DNA of 64,000 bases from JACKBJ01 sp964549495 (GCA_964549495.1 CAZJWJ010000007.1:21668-85667); one strand, 5' to 3'. Shown: positions 8,722 to 20,100, numbered from the stretch's first letter. Notes: a model not told the origin generated them from the sequence alone. Numbers and translations: made by a program.

Positions 8722-8756
8722 CGGGCGGCGGCGCGCTCCGGAGGGGACGCCGCCCG
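8722..8756 (-). terminator. Hairpin just after the first giant gene
   Basis: CGGGCGGCG (8722-8730) pairs perfectly with CGCCGCCCG (8748-8756), starting 16 bases beyond the stop of the giant gene that ends at 8773. It lacks a clear U-tract. Confidence 0.45.
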
Positions 8757-8772
8757 TCGTCGGGGCCCTGGT

Positions 8773-11700
8773 CTAGCGCAGGGCCTGGCTGAGCCAGGGG
8801 AGGAAGAGCCGGCCGATCATTCGGTAGCGATCGGGCGCCAATGGTTCGGCCGGCAGGCTGCGGCCGCGGGCGTCGGAGAGGGTCAGCTGCTCCACCGACC
8901 AAGCCTCGTCGAGCGAGCCGGCGCCCTCGAGGGCCTCGAAGCGCAGGCGGACGAGCTCGGCCCGGCCCCAGGCCGGCGCGGCCGGCAGCATGCGGCTGGC
9001 CGCGAAGCGCAGGCGCTGCAGTCCGTCCTCGCCCGCCTCGGCATCCAGCAGGTTGCGTGCCACGATGCTTCCGTCCGCCGGCCAAAGGTCGCCGGGTTCG
9101 ACTTGCATGCCCTCGCGCTCGGGATCGGCGTCGAGCAGCCGCAGCCGGCTCGGATCGAAGGCCAGGACCAGCTCGGCGCCGTAGAGTGCCTGGGCCCGCT
9201 CGACCGTCAACAAGAGTTCCAGCTGGCTCTCGTCGTCCAGCGCGGCCGGCGCGTAGGCGGGTAGGGCGGGTAGATCGCTCTCGGAAACGAGGCCCTCTGA
9301 CAGGGGGTCGATCGCGTCGTTCGAGGGGCCATCGCCTAGGCTCTCGCCCCAGGGCAGCGGGCCCTGCAGGCCGAACTGCCGGCTGACCATGACCAGGTCG
9401 AAGAGGTCCACCCGGCCATCGTCGTTCAGATCGGTGGCGCGGTCGCGCGGGCTCTCGGTCTGGAAGCTGGCGCCGACGCGCACCAGGTCGAAGAGGCCGA
9501 CCCGGCCGTCGGCGTCGACGTCGCCGCCCAAGAGCTCGACCGGCGGCAGGGCGATGGACGATCCGGAGGGGATCGCGAAGTCGCCAAGCCGGTCCAGGTA
9601 GCCCATGGCGCTGGCTTCCAGGTTCAAGTCGAGCGGCGGTAGGCCGCAGCGTTCGAAGTTGCCGGCGGCGTCCGTGCGGACCAGTGGGAAGCCATCCAGG
9701 CTCAGCCAGGCGCCGCCGTGATCGTCGCGGCCCTGCTGGGTGATGGTGCCGGTGGCGCAGCCCTCGAAGGGGCCGGGGCCGGTGACGGTCTGTGGGACGA
9801 TCAGCGGAGCGGTCGGATCCGTCCAGTCGCCGACGAGGTCCAGGCGCGGGTTGACCCGGCGGGCGCGGAAGCGAAGCTCCAGGCCGGCCGGCAGCGGTGG
9901 CGAGCGGTAGCTGCCCTCGGCCGCGGCCGACTCCAGCCCCACCGGCAGGATCGAGCCCGAGCCCTGGGCGCCCAACTCCGCGGTGCGGATGGGCGTGTAG
10001 CCCGCTCCGTCCAAGCTGGCCTCCAGCTCGATGTGGCCCTCGCTCGCGGCCGGCTCGCGCCACCGCAGCTCGACCACGTTGGGACTCTCGTCCAGGAGGC
10101 TGGCCTCGAGCAACAGCAGCGGCGGAGGCAAGGCCTCGTCACCCGATCCGCCCGCCTCGGGCTCATCGGGCCAGTCCAGCCGGTTGACGTAGATGTCGCG
10201 CGGCGGATCGGCCGGATCGAAGAAGCGCTTCACCCGCTGGCTCGGCCCGCCCAGGGCGGCGTCGAAGTAGCTGGCGTAGAAGGGCGGCCCGCCGTCCAGG
10301 ATGGCCTCGTCGGGCTGCGGCGGATCGAATTCGTTGGGCGGCGGTAGGAAGCTCGGGTCGATGCCCCAGGCGGCCGCGAACTGGCTGATCAGCGCGTGGT
10401 CGAGCTCGACCGCACCCGGCGGCGCCACGCCCTCGGGCAGGAGGCAACCGTGCAGGTGGATCCTGCTCACCGAAGAGCGCCAGACGGAGGTGTAGAGGTA
10501 GGTTTGCCCGCCGCTGAGCGAGACCGTGATCATCTCGTCGGGCACCGTCCAGGCTTGATCGGTCTGCCAGGCCGAGCAGCTCAGGTCGGCCGGTGCCAGC
10601 GTGGCCGTCGGCGGCGCCAGGGTGGCGGTGGCCGTCGGCGTGGCCGTGGGCTGTCCTGGATCCGGCGTCGCGGTCTGGGTCGGCGTGCTGGTCGCGGTGG
10701 CGGTGTTGGTCGCCGTCGCCGAGGGCGCCGTCGTCGGGGTGTTCGTCGGCGTGTTGGTAGCCGTCGGGCTGCTGGTGGCCGTCGCCGTGCTCGTCGCCGT
10801 CGGGCTGCTCGTCGCGGTGGCGGTGCTCGTGGGCGTCGGGGTCGGCACGACCGGGATCTGGATACAGGTCGTCACCGTCGGCCTGTCGCAGTTGGGGGCC
10901 TGGTCGAGGTTGGTGTTGCTGATGTCGGTGGCCCAGAGCACGCAGACGTTGGTCGGCCCATTCAGCCCCAGCTGGTCCCAGCTGACGTACATGTCCAGCG
11001 TGTCGCCCTGGATGCGGTAGCCGATGTCCGCGCCCAGCACCGACTGCGGGCCGCCGGTGCCGGCCGTGCCCGCGCCCAGCTCGCGAACCCAGTCCGTCCC
11101 GGCCGGCCCCGCGTTGGGAACGCCGGTGCCATAGGCCAGGCCGTTGGACCAGCGGCTGGTGAAGCCGATGTTGGTCGGGTCGTCCATCAGGGTCTGCTCG
11201 CCCAGCTGGTCGCGGTCCGTGGTCGGGTCGTCGGCGTTGTCGGTCCGGTCCTCGACCATCAGCAGGTATTCGGCGTTGGCCACGCTGGTACCGAAGACCG
11301 AGGTGTTGCCTCCGGCCGTGTCGACCCACCACTTGTAGCGGGCCTCGCTGGTCGCGCCGTTGGTGCCCGGCCAGCCGGCCGGCGCGCCGTTCTGCGTGAC
11401 CATGCGCAGGTATAGGTAACCCGCGTCGGAGGCAAAGTAGGTGGCCGAGAGGTCGCGCTGCGCCGCGCAGCCGCTCTCGTCCAGGTCGTTGGCCAGGAAG
11501 ACCCAGTCCGCGTTGGCCGGGAAGCTGCCCTGGTCCAGCGCGGCGGGCGCGTCCGGTGCCAGCGGCGCGTCGTCGTCGGTGGTCGCCGTCACGTCACGAA
11601 CGGTGTCGCTCGACGGCCGGAGCATGGGCAGCAGGCTCGGTGCCGGCCCGCCCGCGCGGCGGTAAGCGCCGCCCACATCGGCGCCGAGCGCGGCCTCGAG

Positions 11701-14700
11701 TTGGCCCTCGGCATCCGAGGTGCCGGTGATGCCCAGGAGCGGACCACCGCAGCGGATCTCGCGCAGGCCGGCCGTGTAGCGGCTCTCCACGCCCATGTTC
11801 GACAGCGTCTCGGTCAGCGGCCCGTAGGGCTCGATCGGCCCGACGCAGTCGGCGTAGCGCCGCGTGTGGGCGAAGTCCTCGGCGGGGATGCGCTCGTAGT
11901 CGATGGCGCGGGTGTAGCGTCCGTTGAAGGGCGGCAGGACGCTGGCCATCTCGGGTCCGCCGTCCAGGTAGCCTTGGCGGGCCAGGGAGTCGCGCGGGTC
12001 GAAGAGCGGTCCGATGGGCAGGGCCGTGCGCAGGGTGAGGAAGGAGAAGCGGTTGCCGGGCGGGGTCATCAGGGCCACCAGGTCGTAGGCCTGGCCGTCC
12101 ACCTGGAAGCGCTTGAGGTACCAGGGATCGCCGGGCAGCAGGTCCTGCCCGCCGACACCGTCGGCCAACGCGGAATGCGTCGCGCCCAGGGCGCGACCCA
12201 GCACCAGGGTCAGCTGGTCGGCGTCGCGCTCGACGTCGGTCAGGAAGAGCATCCAGGCGCCGTCGGTGCCCGGGTTGATCTCGCCCGGCCGGACCACGGT
12301 GACGCGGTCCTGGTAGCGGTCGACCAGGAGCGCATCGCCGATCTGTAGGCTCAGCGGGCCGCCGACCTTCACTGGCCGCAGGCCGCCGGTGAACCAGATC
12401 TGCACTTGGGCGCGCTGGCCGCGGGTGACGCCCTCCACCTGCACCAGGTAGTCCAGCATCATCGCGCTCTCGCGGATGGCGCTGGCCGGGTCCAGGTCGA
12501 GCACCAGATCTTCGAGGGTCAGGACCAGCATCTCGTCGCCGGTCATGACGGTCCCGTCCACGTCCAGGTCCTCGATCAGGCCGTCGCCGTCGAAGTCCAG
12601 CGTGGGGCCGGCCAGCGGCGGTGCCGGCATCGGGCGGTGCGACTGCCAGAGCGTGTCCAATCGCTCGTTCAGGCTGCGCTCGGAATGCAGCGTCACCGCC
12701 TCGGGCTGGCCGTCGAAGTTGGCGTCGAAGGTGGTCAGGCCGGCGCCGATCTCGCCGCCCGCGGGCAGCGCGCCGCCGGGCAGCGGCAGGGGCAGGTCCG
12801 CCGGGCGGCCGGCCAGCGGGAAGGCCAGGTTGCCCGCGCCGGCGCCGGTCGAGCCGGGTCGGTCGAAGGTGTCCATCAAGAGGAAGGTGTATTCCTGCAG
12901 CAGGGCCGGGAACTGTAGGTCGCGCCGGCAATCGTCCAGGACCGGGATCACCGAGAGGTGCTCCGGCTCGTACCACAGCCGGTGGTAGACCTTCTGGCGC
13001 GCGTTCTGACCATCGGTCGAGATCTGACGGTAGAGCGCGGCCAGGGGCTCGCCGAAGTGGCGGAACTCGTCCATGTAGGCCGGGCTGACGCTGACGATGT
13101 CGGCCCGCGGCGCGTCCGGGTGCTGGCTGCTGAAGGGCGCCCAGGGGTCGGTGTAGGGGAAGATTTCGACCGGACGGGTGGGGTCGAGCCGGTCGCTGAA
13201 GATGTCCATGTCGCCAGCCGATGCCAGCAGCGCGGGCCGGCCCGGGTCGCATTCGATCTGCCCCGGCGTCACCGGCTGGCCGCCGTGCAGGCGGGCGCCG
13301 GCCGCGTCGACCCAGAGGGCCGGCGAGGGCTGGAAGGACCCGTCCGGCTCGTGCCAGAAGGTGGCGCGCCGGGTCAGGCCGGGCGGGCTGTCGATGTCGA
13401 CCGCCAGGTCGGCCGGCGCCGGCGGGATGTCGTCGGCCAGCGGGCCGTCGGGCATTTGCCAGCGGCGCCAGCGGGCGTAGGGGTCCTCGAAGGCGCTGGC
13501 CACGTGGTAGCGGTCGACCTGTTGGCCGGCCGGCTCGGGCAGGTCGGGCATCAGGAACTCGGTGTAATGCCGCGGCAGGCTCATCACCTGCTCGTTGTAG
13601 AAGAAGCCGTCGTTGCCGCCGCCCTGGTCGGGCGCCATCGGGATCTCCAGGCCGCGCGAGGCCTCGGCCAGGTCGCCCAGCGGGCTGGCGGCCGCGTCCT
13701 CCTCGGGCGGGCAGAAGCGGATGGCGTCCAGGGAGAAGTCCTCGGCCGGGCTGGTGTCCAGGCGGATGGTGATGCTGAAGACGTCCTGCTCGTCGATCTG
13801 GTCGATGCCCTCGAAGTCGGCCAGCGGGAAGTCGACGAAGAAGGGGGTGGTGTTGGGCATGAAGATGGACTGGAGGCTGGCGGTGTTCGCGCCGTCGAAG
13901 AGCTCGACCGTGATCGGGGTGAAGTCCGAGACACCGCTGTCGGCGAAGACGAAGTAGAAGCGGATCCGGTCCAGGCCCCGAATGTCCAGCTCGAGGCCGG
14001 CCCCGCCCGCGTCGTAGACCAGTTCGAAGTCGGCCTGACTGTCCGGGTTGGCCGCGTACTCGACGCGGTTGCTGCTGATCCGCACGGCCACCTGGTTGAG
14101 GGGCGCGCCGAAGTTGCCGCCGGTGAAGGGGCCCAGCGTGATCTGGCGCCAGCGGCCCAGCACGTCGCCGTTGCCGTCGTCGATGACCGTGCGCGGTCCA
14201 GGCTCGCTGGCGTCGACGACCATCGTGTTGCGGATGACCGGGTTGGTCGTGATCGAGAACTCGTCGAGCGATGCGTCGGGGCAGATGATGGGCAGGATCT
14301 CGACGCGGTAGTCCTCGACCTCGCCGTCACGGGCCTCGCCGGTGGGCGCCAGGCGCGCCATCGAGCTGAGGCGGATGCGCAGGTAGGAGGGACCGGCCAG
14401 GGCGTCGACCGGCACCAGGAAGTCCTCCAGCTGGATGCCGCCGTCGGCCAGCACGTCGCGCAGCACCTGCTCGCCGTTGTCGTTCCAGTCGCCATCGCGG
14501 TTGAAGTCGATCCAGGCGCTGAGGAAGCCGCCTGGCGGCGCCTGGCGCAGGTCCAGCCGCATGGTGGCGATGAGCCCCGGTCGCAAGGCCGAGATCACCA
14601 TCAGGCCGTCCTCGTCGTCGCAGTCGCCGTCGATGTCGTCGCCGTCGGCCGCCAGGTTCGGCGCTGCATCGTGCTCGGCGTCGATGCAGGCCCCCAGCTG

Positions 14701-16965
14701 GATCGGGTCCTGGGCCGTGTCCGCCGAAGCGCCGCCGCTGGCCTCCTCCACGGGCAGCCGATGGCGCGCGCCGTTCTGCGCCAGCAACACCGGGTAGCCC
14801 AAGCTGGCCGGCGCGTCGCCCAGGTCCATCAAGGGCAAGGGCGTGGCGGTGGCCGTCGCCGTGGGCGTGTTGGTGGGCGTGACACTGGGCGGGTTGGTCG
14901 GGCTGGCGGTCGGGGTGTTGCTCGGCGTGCTGGTGGCGCTGGGCGTCGGGCTGGGCGTGAAGGTCGGGCTGGGCGTGGCGGTCGGCCGCGGCGTACGGCT
15001 GGGGAAGACGGCCGGCGGGCGCGGTGTCGGCGGCTCGCCGAGCACGTCCTCCGGCGGCATGCCCAGGCGCTCGCGGATCAGGCCGACCAGGTCGGCGTCG
15101 GTGGTCTCGGCTACGTAGGTCCAGCGCGAAGCGCGCAGCTGACCGTGCGTCGCCGCAGCGCCGCTGGCCAGCCGGCCGCTGTAGGGCAGGAGATCCGGCG
15201 ACTCGAGGATCGGGGGCATCGGGCCGGCCGGTCCGCCGGTGTAAAGCAGCGTTGGCCGCTCGATCTCGCCTTCGGGCGCCGGGTCCAGGTCGTCCAGTCC
15301 CGCCAGGTCGTGCACGTCCATCAGCCGGGTGTGCTCGTGGTTGAAGGGCGGCGGCAGGGGCAGCCAGGGCAGGGGCTCGTCCTCGGCCAGCGCGTAGCCC
15401 TGCAAGCGGACCGAATGCTGCTCGATGGTCACGTCGACCTTGGGGATGGGCGCGCGCAGGGTGATCGACTCCAGGCCGCCGCTGGGGCAGGTGCTGATGG
15501 CCGTCAGGTCGTACTGGTGGCCGTCGACGTAGAGGCGCTTGAGGAACCAGGGCCCGCCGGCCGAGCGGTTGGCCTGGCGCGGGGCCGACTGCATCGAGGC
15601 GCAGGGAGCGCCCAGCGCGCGGCCGACGATGACCAGGGCCGTGTCGGCATCCGGATCGGCGTCGACCAGGTAGGCGAACCAGGCGCCGGGCGGCACGCGG
15701 CCCAGGTTGTCGCCGCCGGGCGCGATGCGCAGCAGGCTGCCGGTGTCGCCGGCCAGCACCGCCCCGCCGATGCCGAGGCTGCTGGACTGGATGGGGCGGG
15801 GGGTCAGGCCGTAGGAATTCCAGACCTCCAGCGTGGCGCCGCTGGTCGAGACCGCGTCGAGGGTGACGAAGTGGTCGAGGAACTGCAGGCGGTCGCCCTG
15901 ACGCAGGAACTTGGCCTCCGTGTGCAGGACCACCAGCTCATCGCAGGAGAGCGGGCTGCCATCCGGGTCCAGCGGATCGAGCAGGCCGTCGCCGTCGAAG
16001 TCGAGCTGGAGGCCGTCGAGCGCTTGAGGCAGGCTGGCCTCGTCGGCGACATGGACCATGTCGAGCCGGCCGTCGAAATCCGCGTCCAGGCTGGTCAGAC
16101 CATGACCGACGGCCGGGCCGTCGGGGTCGGTGGCGTCCAGGCCGGTTCCGACCGGGAAGACCATCCGGGTGTTGCCGGGCAGCCCGCAGGTCGGGCGCGG
16201 CGCCGAGCGGTAGAGGTCGCGGCCGGCCGGATCCGCCTGGGGCAGGCGCTCGTTGTCGACGAGCATCCAGGTCAGCTCGGTCATGATGGCCGGGTACCAC
16301 TCGTCGGTGTTGCTGGTCGCTGGGTTGAGCGCGGCATCGGGGATGCCGTCGTTGTCGGCGTCGGTCAGCCGGCCGTCGGCGTTCAGGTCCAGGGCCAGGT
16401 GGGTGGGCTCGTACCAATGGCGCAGCCAGACCTTCTCGGAGGCGTTGACGCCCGAGGCGCGGATGTTGGCCGCGCGGCTCACCTCGTCGATGCCCGATAG
16501 GCTGGGCCACTGCGCGCGCAGGTTGCGGTCGCCGAGGCGCTCGGAGATCCAGGCGGGGTTCCAGGTGACCAGGTCCATCTCGGGCGCCTGATCGGAATAG
16601 GGGTCGAAGGGTCCATCGAGGGTGGTGTAGGGCGCGTCCTCGGGCAGCAGGCCGGTCAGCGGGTCGACGATGCTGTCGTCGCCGGCCGAGGCCGGGCGAT
16701 TGGCATGCGCCGGATGGTTCGGGTTGGAGACGACCGGCAGGCCGTGCACGCGCAGGGCGTCGATCGGGGCTTCGGCATCCGGCTGCTCGGCCGGCGCGGC
16801 CGCGGTCGGCTGGGCCAGATAGCCGGCGCCGGCCCCGCCAAATGCCGCCACCGTCAGAACGAGGCCGACGAGTAGCGTGCGTCGCCATCGATGGAAGCGG
16901 GATCGAGTGGCCGATCCCCGTCGGGTCGCCTTGGGCGGTCGGTGGGGCAACAATTGGGCGATCAC
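8773..16965 (-). CDS. Giant secreted modular protein with GEVED, dockerin and cohesin-like domains
   Basis: 2730 residues, started at GTG 16965 (AGGAG six bases before). Approximate order: basic N-terminus and signal/anchor helix (TLLVGLVLTVAAFGGAGAG, residues 30-50); unnamed module A (about 130-600) with WYEPTHL, Asp-rich loops such as DFDGDGLLDPLDPDG and VDGHQYDL; Thr/Pro linker (640-712); GEVED-type domain (712-886, ending VEDYRVEI); beta-rich domain (892-1092); second copy of module A (1290-1700, WYEPEHL); a domain starting WVFLANDLDESG (1816-2016); Thr/Pro linker (2039-2117); fibronectin III-like domain (2286-2382); carboxypeptidase-regulatory-like domain (2400-2472); dockerin pair of DxDxDGxxxxxD loops (2479-2529); cohesin-like domain (2572-2712); tail GRLFLPWLSQ. 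It is presumably a calcium-stabilised surface or matrix protein. The paralogue lies directly upstream on the same strand. Confidence 0.85.
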   Translation of the reverse strand: MIAQLLPHRPPKATRRGSATRSRFHRWRRTLLVGLVLTVAAFGGAGAGYLAQPTAAAPAEQPDAEAPIDALRVHGLPVVSNPNHPAHANRPASAGDDSIVDPLTGLLPEDAPYTTLDGPFDPYSDQAPEMDLVTWNPAWISERLGDRNLRAQWPSLSGIDEVSRAANIRASGVNASEKVWLRHWYEPTHLALDLNADGRLTDADNDGIPDAALNPATSNTDEWYPAIMTELTWMLVDNERLPQADPAGRDLYRSAPRPTCGLPGNTRMVFPVGTGLDATDPDGPAVGHGLTSLDADFDGRLDMVHVADEASLPQALDGLQLDFDGDGLLDPLDPDGSPLSCDELVVLHTEAKFLRQGDRLQFLDHFVTLDAVSTSGATLEVWNSYGLTPRPIQSSSLGIGGAVLAGDTGSLLRIAPGGDNLGRVPPGAWFAYLVDADPDADTALVIVGRALGAPCASMQSAPRQANRSAGGPWFLKRLYVDGHQYDLTAISTCPSGGLESITLRAPIPKVDVTIEQHSVRLQGYALAEDEPLPWLPLPPPFNHEHTRLMDVHDLAGLDDLDPAPEGEIERPTLLYTGGPAGPMPPILESPDLLPYSGRLASGAAATHGQLRASRWTYVAETTDADLVGLIRERLGMPPEDVLGEPPTPRPPAVFPSRTPRPTATPSPTFTPSPTPSATSTPSNTPTASPTNPPSVTPTNTPTATATATPLPLMDLGDAPASLGYPVLLAQNGARHRLPVEEASGGASADTAQDPIQLGACIDAEHDAAPNLAADGDDIDGDCDDEDGLMVISALRPGLIATMRLDLRQAPPGGFLSAWIDFNRDGDWNDNGEQVLRDVLADGGIQLEDFLVPVDALAGPSYLRIRLSSMARLAPTGEARDGEVEDYRVEILPIICPDASLDEFSITTNPVIRNTMVVDASEPGPRTVIDDGNGDVLGRWRQITLGPFTGGNFGAPLNQVAVRISSNRVEYAANPDSQADFELVYDAGGAGLELDIRGLDRIRFYFVFADSGVSDFTPITVELFDGANTASLQSIFMPNTTPFFVDFPLADFEGIDQIDEQDVFSITIRLDTSPAEDFSLDAIRFCPPEEDAAASPLGDLAEASRGLEIPMAPDQGGGNDGFFYNEQVMSLPRHYTEFLMPDLPEPAGQQVDRYHVASAFEDPYARWRRWQMPDGPLADDIPPAPADLAVDIDSPPGLTRRATFWHEPDGSFQPSPALWVDAAGARLHGGQPVTPGQIECDPGRPALLASAGDMDIFSDRLDPTRPVEIFPYTDPWAPFSSQHPDAPRADIVSVSPAYMDEFRHFGEPLAALYRQISTDGQNARQKVYHRLWYEPEHLSVIPVLDDCRRDLQFPALLQEYTFLLMDTFDRPGSTGAGAGNLAFPLAGRPADLPLPLPGGALPAGGEIGAGLTTFDANFDGQPEAVTLHSERSLNERLDTLWQSHRPMPAPPLAGPTLDFDGDGLIEDLDVDGTVMTGDEMLVLTLEDLVLDLDPASAIRESAMMLDYLVQVEGVTRGQRAQVQIWFTGGLRPVKVGGPLSLQIGDALLVDRYQDRVTVVRPGEINPGTDGAWMLFLTDVERDADQLTLVLGRALGATHSALADGVGGQDLLPGDPWYLKRFQVDGQAYDLVALMTPPGNRFSFLTLRTALPIGPLFDPRDSLARQGYLDGGPEMASVLPPFNGRYTRAIDYERIPAEDFAHTRRYADCVGPIEPYGPLTETLSNMGVESRYTAGLREIRCGGPLLGITGTSDAEGQLEAALGADVGGAYRRAGGPAPSLLPMLRPSSDTVRDVTATTDDDAPLAPDAPAALDQGSFPANADWVFLANDLDESGCAAQRDLSATYFASDAGYLYLRMVTQNGAPAGWPGTNGATSEARYKWWVDTAGGNTSVFGTSVANAEYLLMVEDRTDNADDPTTDRDQLGEQTLMDDPTNIGFTSRWSNGLAYGTGVPNAGPAGTDWVRELGAGTAGTGGPQSVLGADIGYRIQGDTLDMYVSWDQLGLNGPTNVCVLWATDISNTNLDQAPNCDRPTVTTCIQIPVVPTPTPTSTATATSSPTATSTATATSSPTATNTPTNTPTTAPSATATNTATATSTPTQTATPDPGQPTATPTATATLAPPTATLAPADLSCSAWQTDQAWTVPDEMITVSLSGGQTYLYTSVWRSSVSRIHLHGCLLPEGVAPPGAVELDHALISQFAAAWGIDPSFLPPPNEFDPPQPDEAILDGGPPFYASYFDAALGGPSQRVKRFFDPADPPRDIYVNRLDWPDEPEAGGSGDEALPPPLLLLEASLLDESPNVVELRWREPAASEGHIELEASLDGAGYTPIRTAELGAQGSGSILPVGLESAAAEGSYRSPPLPAGLELRFRARRVNPRLDLVGDWTDPTAPLIVPQTVTGPGPFEGCATGTITQQGRDDHGGAWLSLDGFPLVRTDAAGNFERCGLPPLDLNLEASAMGYLDRLGDFAIPSGSSIALPPVELLGGDVDADGRVGLFDLVRVGASFQTESPRDRATDLNDDGRVDLFDLVMVSRQFGLQGPLPWGESLGDGPSNDAIDPLSEGLVSESDLPALPAYAPAALDDESQLELLLTVERAQALYGAELVLAFDPSRLRLLDADPEREGMQVEPGDLWPADGSIVARNLLDAEAGEDGLQRLRFAASRMLPAAPAWGRAELVRLRFEALEGAGSLDEAWSVEQLTLSDARGRSLPAEPLAPDRYRMIGRLFLPWLSQALR

Positions 16966-17070
16966 GAGGCACTCCTGCCAATCTCGCGGACCGGCGCGGC
17001 GCGCGGGTCCGGATCCAAATCGAAGCGGCGGAATCGAGTCAGCTGGCCAAGATGGTCAAAGCAGGCAAGG

Positions 17071-17110
17071 CCGGCGAGCGGAGGATGGAGAATCACCCTC
17101 CGCTCGCCGG
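17071..17110 (-). terminator. Hairpin between the two giant genes
   Basis: CCGGCGAGCGGAGG (17071-17084) pairs perfectly over 14 bp with 17097-17110 around a 12-base loop, starting 10 bases after the stop of the upstream giant gene. Downstream on the minus strand there is only a weak pyrimidine run (CCTTGCCTGCTTTG). It is a good terminator candidate that would separate the two giant transcripts. Confidence 0.6.
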
Positions 17111-17120
17111 TACGGTCGGT

Positions 17121-20100
17121 CTAGTCGCCGGTCGGAGTCTCCAAGAGGCCGTGCTGCAGCATGGGCAGGTAGACCTTGCCCAGGGCGCGGATGTCGACGC
17201 CGTCCCAGCGCGAGGCCAGCGGCTGGCCCAAGGGGTCGGAGAGCATCACGCCGGCCAGGGCATGCGCCGCCCCGGAGCCGTCGTAGCCCTCGACCGGCTG
17301 GAAGCGGACCCGGGCCAGGATCGCGCGGCCCCAGATGGCCGGTGCCGGCTGCATCCGGCTGGCCGCGAAGCGCAGCTGGTGCTGACCGTCCGGCCGCGGG
17401 CTGGGCGCCACGGCGTTGGCCGCCACGAAGGAGCGGCCTTGTTCCCAAACCGGACCCGGCTCGACCTGGATGCCCGGCGTGGCGGGCTGGGCGTCGATCA
17501 CCGCCAGGCGCAGCGGGTCGAAGACCAGGCTGAGGTCGGCGCCGTAGAGGTTCTGCGCGCCATCGATGACGATGTCGACCTCGATCTGGCCGGTGGACAG
17601 CGTGCGGCTCTCCATCGTCAGCGGGAGTCCGCTCTCGTCTCCCTGCGCGCCCGAGGGCAGGCTGCCGAAGGGCTGCTCGGCGGCCCAGGAGTCGATGCGC
17701 GGCAGGTAGGGCTCGGCCTGCTCGGTGGTCTCTGCTTCGGTCACCTCGCCCGGCTCGCCGTTGGCCACCACGCGGGCGTGGTTCCAGTCGACGGGTCCGG
17801 ACATTCCGTAGTTGCGGCCGACCAATACCAAGTCGAAGATGTCCACCCGGCCGTCCGCGTTGCAGTCGGCCTGGCGGTCGCGCGGCGGGTTGACGTTGAA
17901 GTCGCGCCCGACGCGCACCAAATCGAAGATGTCGATCTGCTGGTTGCCCGAGACGTCGCCGCCGTAGAGCTCGGTCGGCGGCAGCTGCACCGTGCGGCCG
18001 GTGGCCAGGTAGTAGGGCTGCGAGCGCGCCCGCAGGTAGCAGGCCGCGCCGGCCTCCAGGCGGTGGTTGCCGTACTTGACGCCGCAGATCTGGAACTTGC
18101 CCTTGGCATCGGTGCGGGTGACCGGGAAGCCGTCGATGTAGACCCAGACCCCGGCATGCTCGCCGCGGCCCTGCATCTCCACCTGGCCCTTGTAGCAGCC
18201 GGCGCCCTTGTTGGGCGGCTGGAGCGTGCGGCAGCTGCCGCCGGCCAGCGAGAAGCTGGAGCTCTGGCCGGTGAGCGAGTTGCGGGACCGGACCGCGAAG
18301 CGCAGATCCAAATTGGCCGGCAGCACCGGCGTGATGTAGCTGTAGCCCTGACCGGTCTGCTGCATGCTGCTGGAGGGCACGATCTGATCGATCTCGACCA
18401 GCGGGCTGCCGTTGACGCTGACGGCAAGGACGAACTCGGTCTCGAAGCTGGTGACGTCGGTCCAGCTCACCCGCATCCGCAAGGGGTTGTCGGGAAGGGG
18501 CTGGCAGATCACGCTGAAGGGCGGCGGCGTGGGTGTCAGTGTCGGCGTCGGCGTATTGCTTGGCGTCGGCGTGATCGAAGGCGTCAGGGTATGTGTCGGC
18601 GTGTCGGTCGGCGTGTCCGGCGTGCTGGGGGTTCCCGGGGTCACGGGCGTACCCGGCGTTACCGGTGTGCCTGGAGTGACGGGCGTGCCTGGCGTTACCG
18701 GCGTGCCTGGAGTGACGGGCGTGCCCGGCGTGACCTCCGGCATGAAGAAGCCGAAGTCGACCGTACGGTTGGTGTTGGGGTCCGAGTCGCCATCGTCGGT
18801 CGGCTCGGTGTTCAGGGCCAGGGTGACGGCCAGGCTGGCCACGGTGCCGCCCGCCGCCGGCGCGCCGTTGTCGTCGCCGTTGACGTCGTTGTCCGGGTCG
18901 GGCGCCGGGGCGTCGCCCAGGCTCGAGCTGGCGCCGGCCAGCGGCCCGCCGGCCGAGAAGTTGGAGGCGGGGATCAGGATCATGTAATCGCCCGGATCCA
19001 GGTTGCAGAAGAGATAGACGCCCAGGATGTCGGTGCTGCTCTGGCCCAAGAGGGTGTCGCCGGCCGAGATCTGACCGTTGGCGTCGTCGTCGCGGTAGAG
19101 TTGGAGGCTCACGTCGGGGATGCCGGTCTCGCCCATCGGCTTCTCGTGCAGCCCGTCGTTGTCCAGGTCCTGGAAGACCAGGTCGCCCAGGCAGAGCATG
19201 GTCGTGTCGGTCGGCAAGCGGGTCGGGGTGACCGTGGCGCTGGAGGTGGCCGTGGGCGTGCCGCCGTTGCCGCCGGTCGGGTGGAAGCCGAAGTCGACCG
19301 TGCGGTTGGTGTTGGGATCGTCGTCGCCGTCGTCGGTCGGCTCGGTGCCCAAGGCCAGCGTCACCGCCGAGGCCGCCACCCCGCCGCCCTCGATGGGCGC
19401 ACCGTTGTCGTCGTCGTCCATGTCGTCGTCCGGGTCCGGCGCGGCCAGGACGCCCATGCTCGAAGGCATATTTTCCAGTGGACCGCCCGGACCGAAGTTG
19501 GCGCTCGGGATCACGACGATGTAGTCGCCCGGGCTCAGGCTGCAGAAGATGTAGCCGCCGCCGGAGCTGCTGACGGTCTGCGTGATCAGCGTGTCGCCTG
19601 GGCTCAGCACGCCGTTGGCATCGTCATCGCTGTAGAGTTGGACGGTGACGCCCGCGATGCCCGTGTCGCCGCCGGCCGGCTCGTAGAGCCCGTCGTCGTC
19701 CTGGTCTTGGAAGATCAGGTCGCCCAGGCAGAGCGTGCCGGTGGTCGTCGGCAAGCGGGTGGCGGTGGGCGTGATGACCGGCGTGCCGCCGGTGGCGGTC
19801 GGCGTGCCGTCCGATGGGGTTCCGCCCGTCGCCGTCGGCGTGCCACCGTTCCCGCCCTCGGCATGGAAACCGAAGTCGAAGGTCTTGTTGGTGTTCGGGT
19901 CACCATCGCCGTCGCCGACCGGCTCGCCGCCCAGGCTCAGGGTGAAGGCGCCCGAGGCGACGCTGCCGGCCATGCCGGGCGCGCCGTTGTCATCGCCGTC
20001 GACGTCATTGTCCGGATCGGGGGCCGGTGCGCCGCCCAGGCTCGAGGTCAGCCCGTTCAGCGGGCCGCCGGAAGCGAAGTTGCCGGCCGGGATCACCAGG

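Noticed and set aside
12958..16500. 1180-codon plus-strand open frame opposite the first giant gene
   Set aside because: It is an antisense shadow created by high GC and regular codon use; its translation has no domain, and the minus strand shows clear domains.
18631..18738. Possible CRISPR array
   Set aside because: Units are 18 bp with no spacers and stay in the coding frame as PGTPVT.
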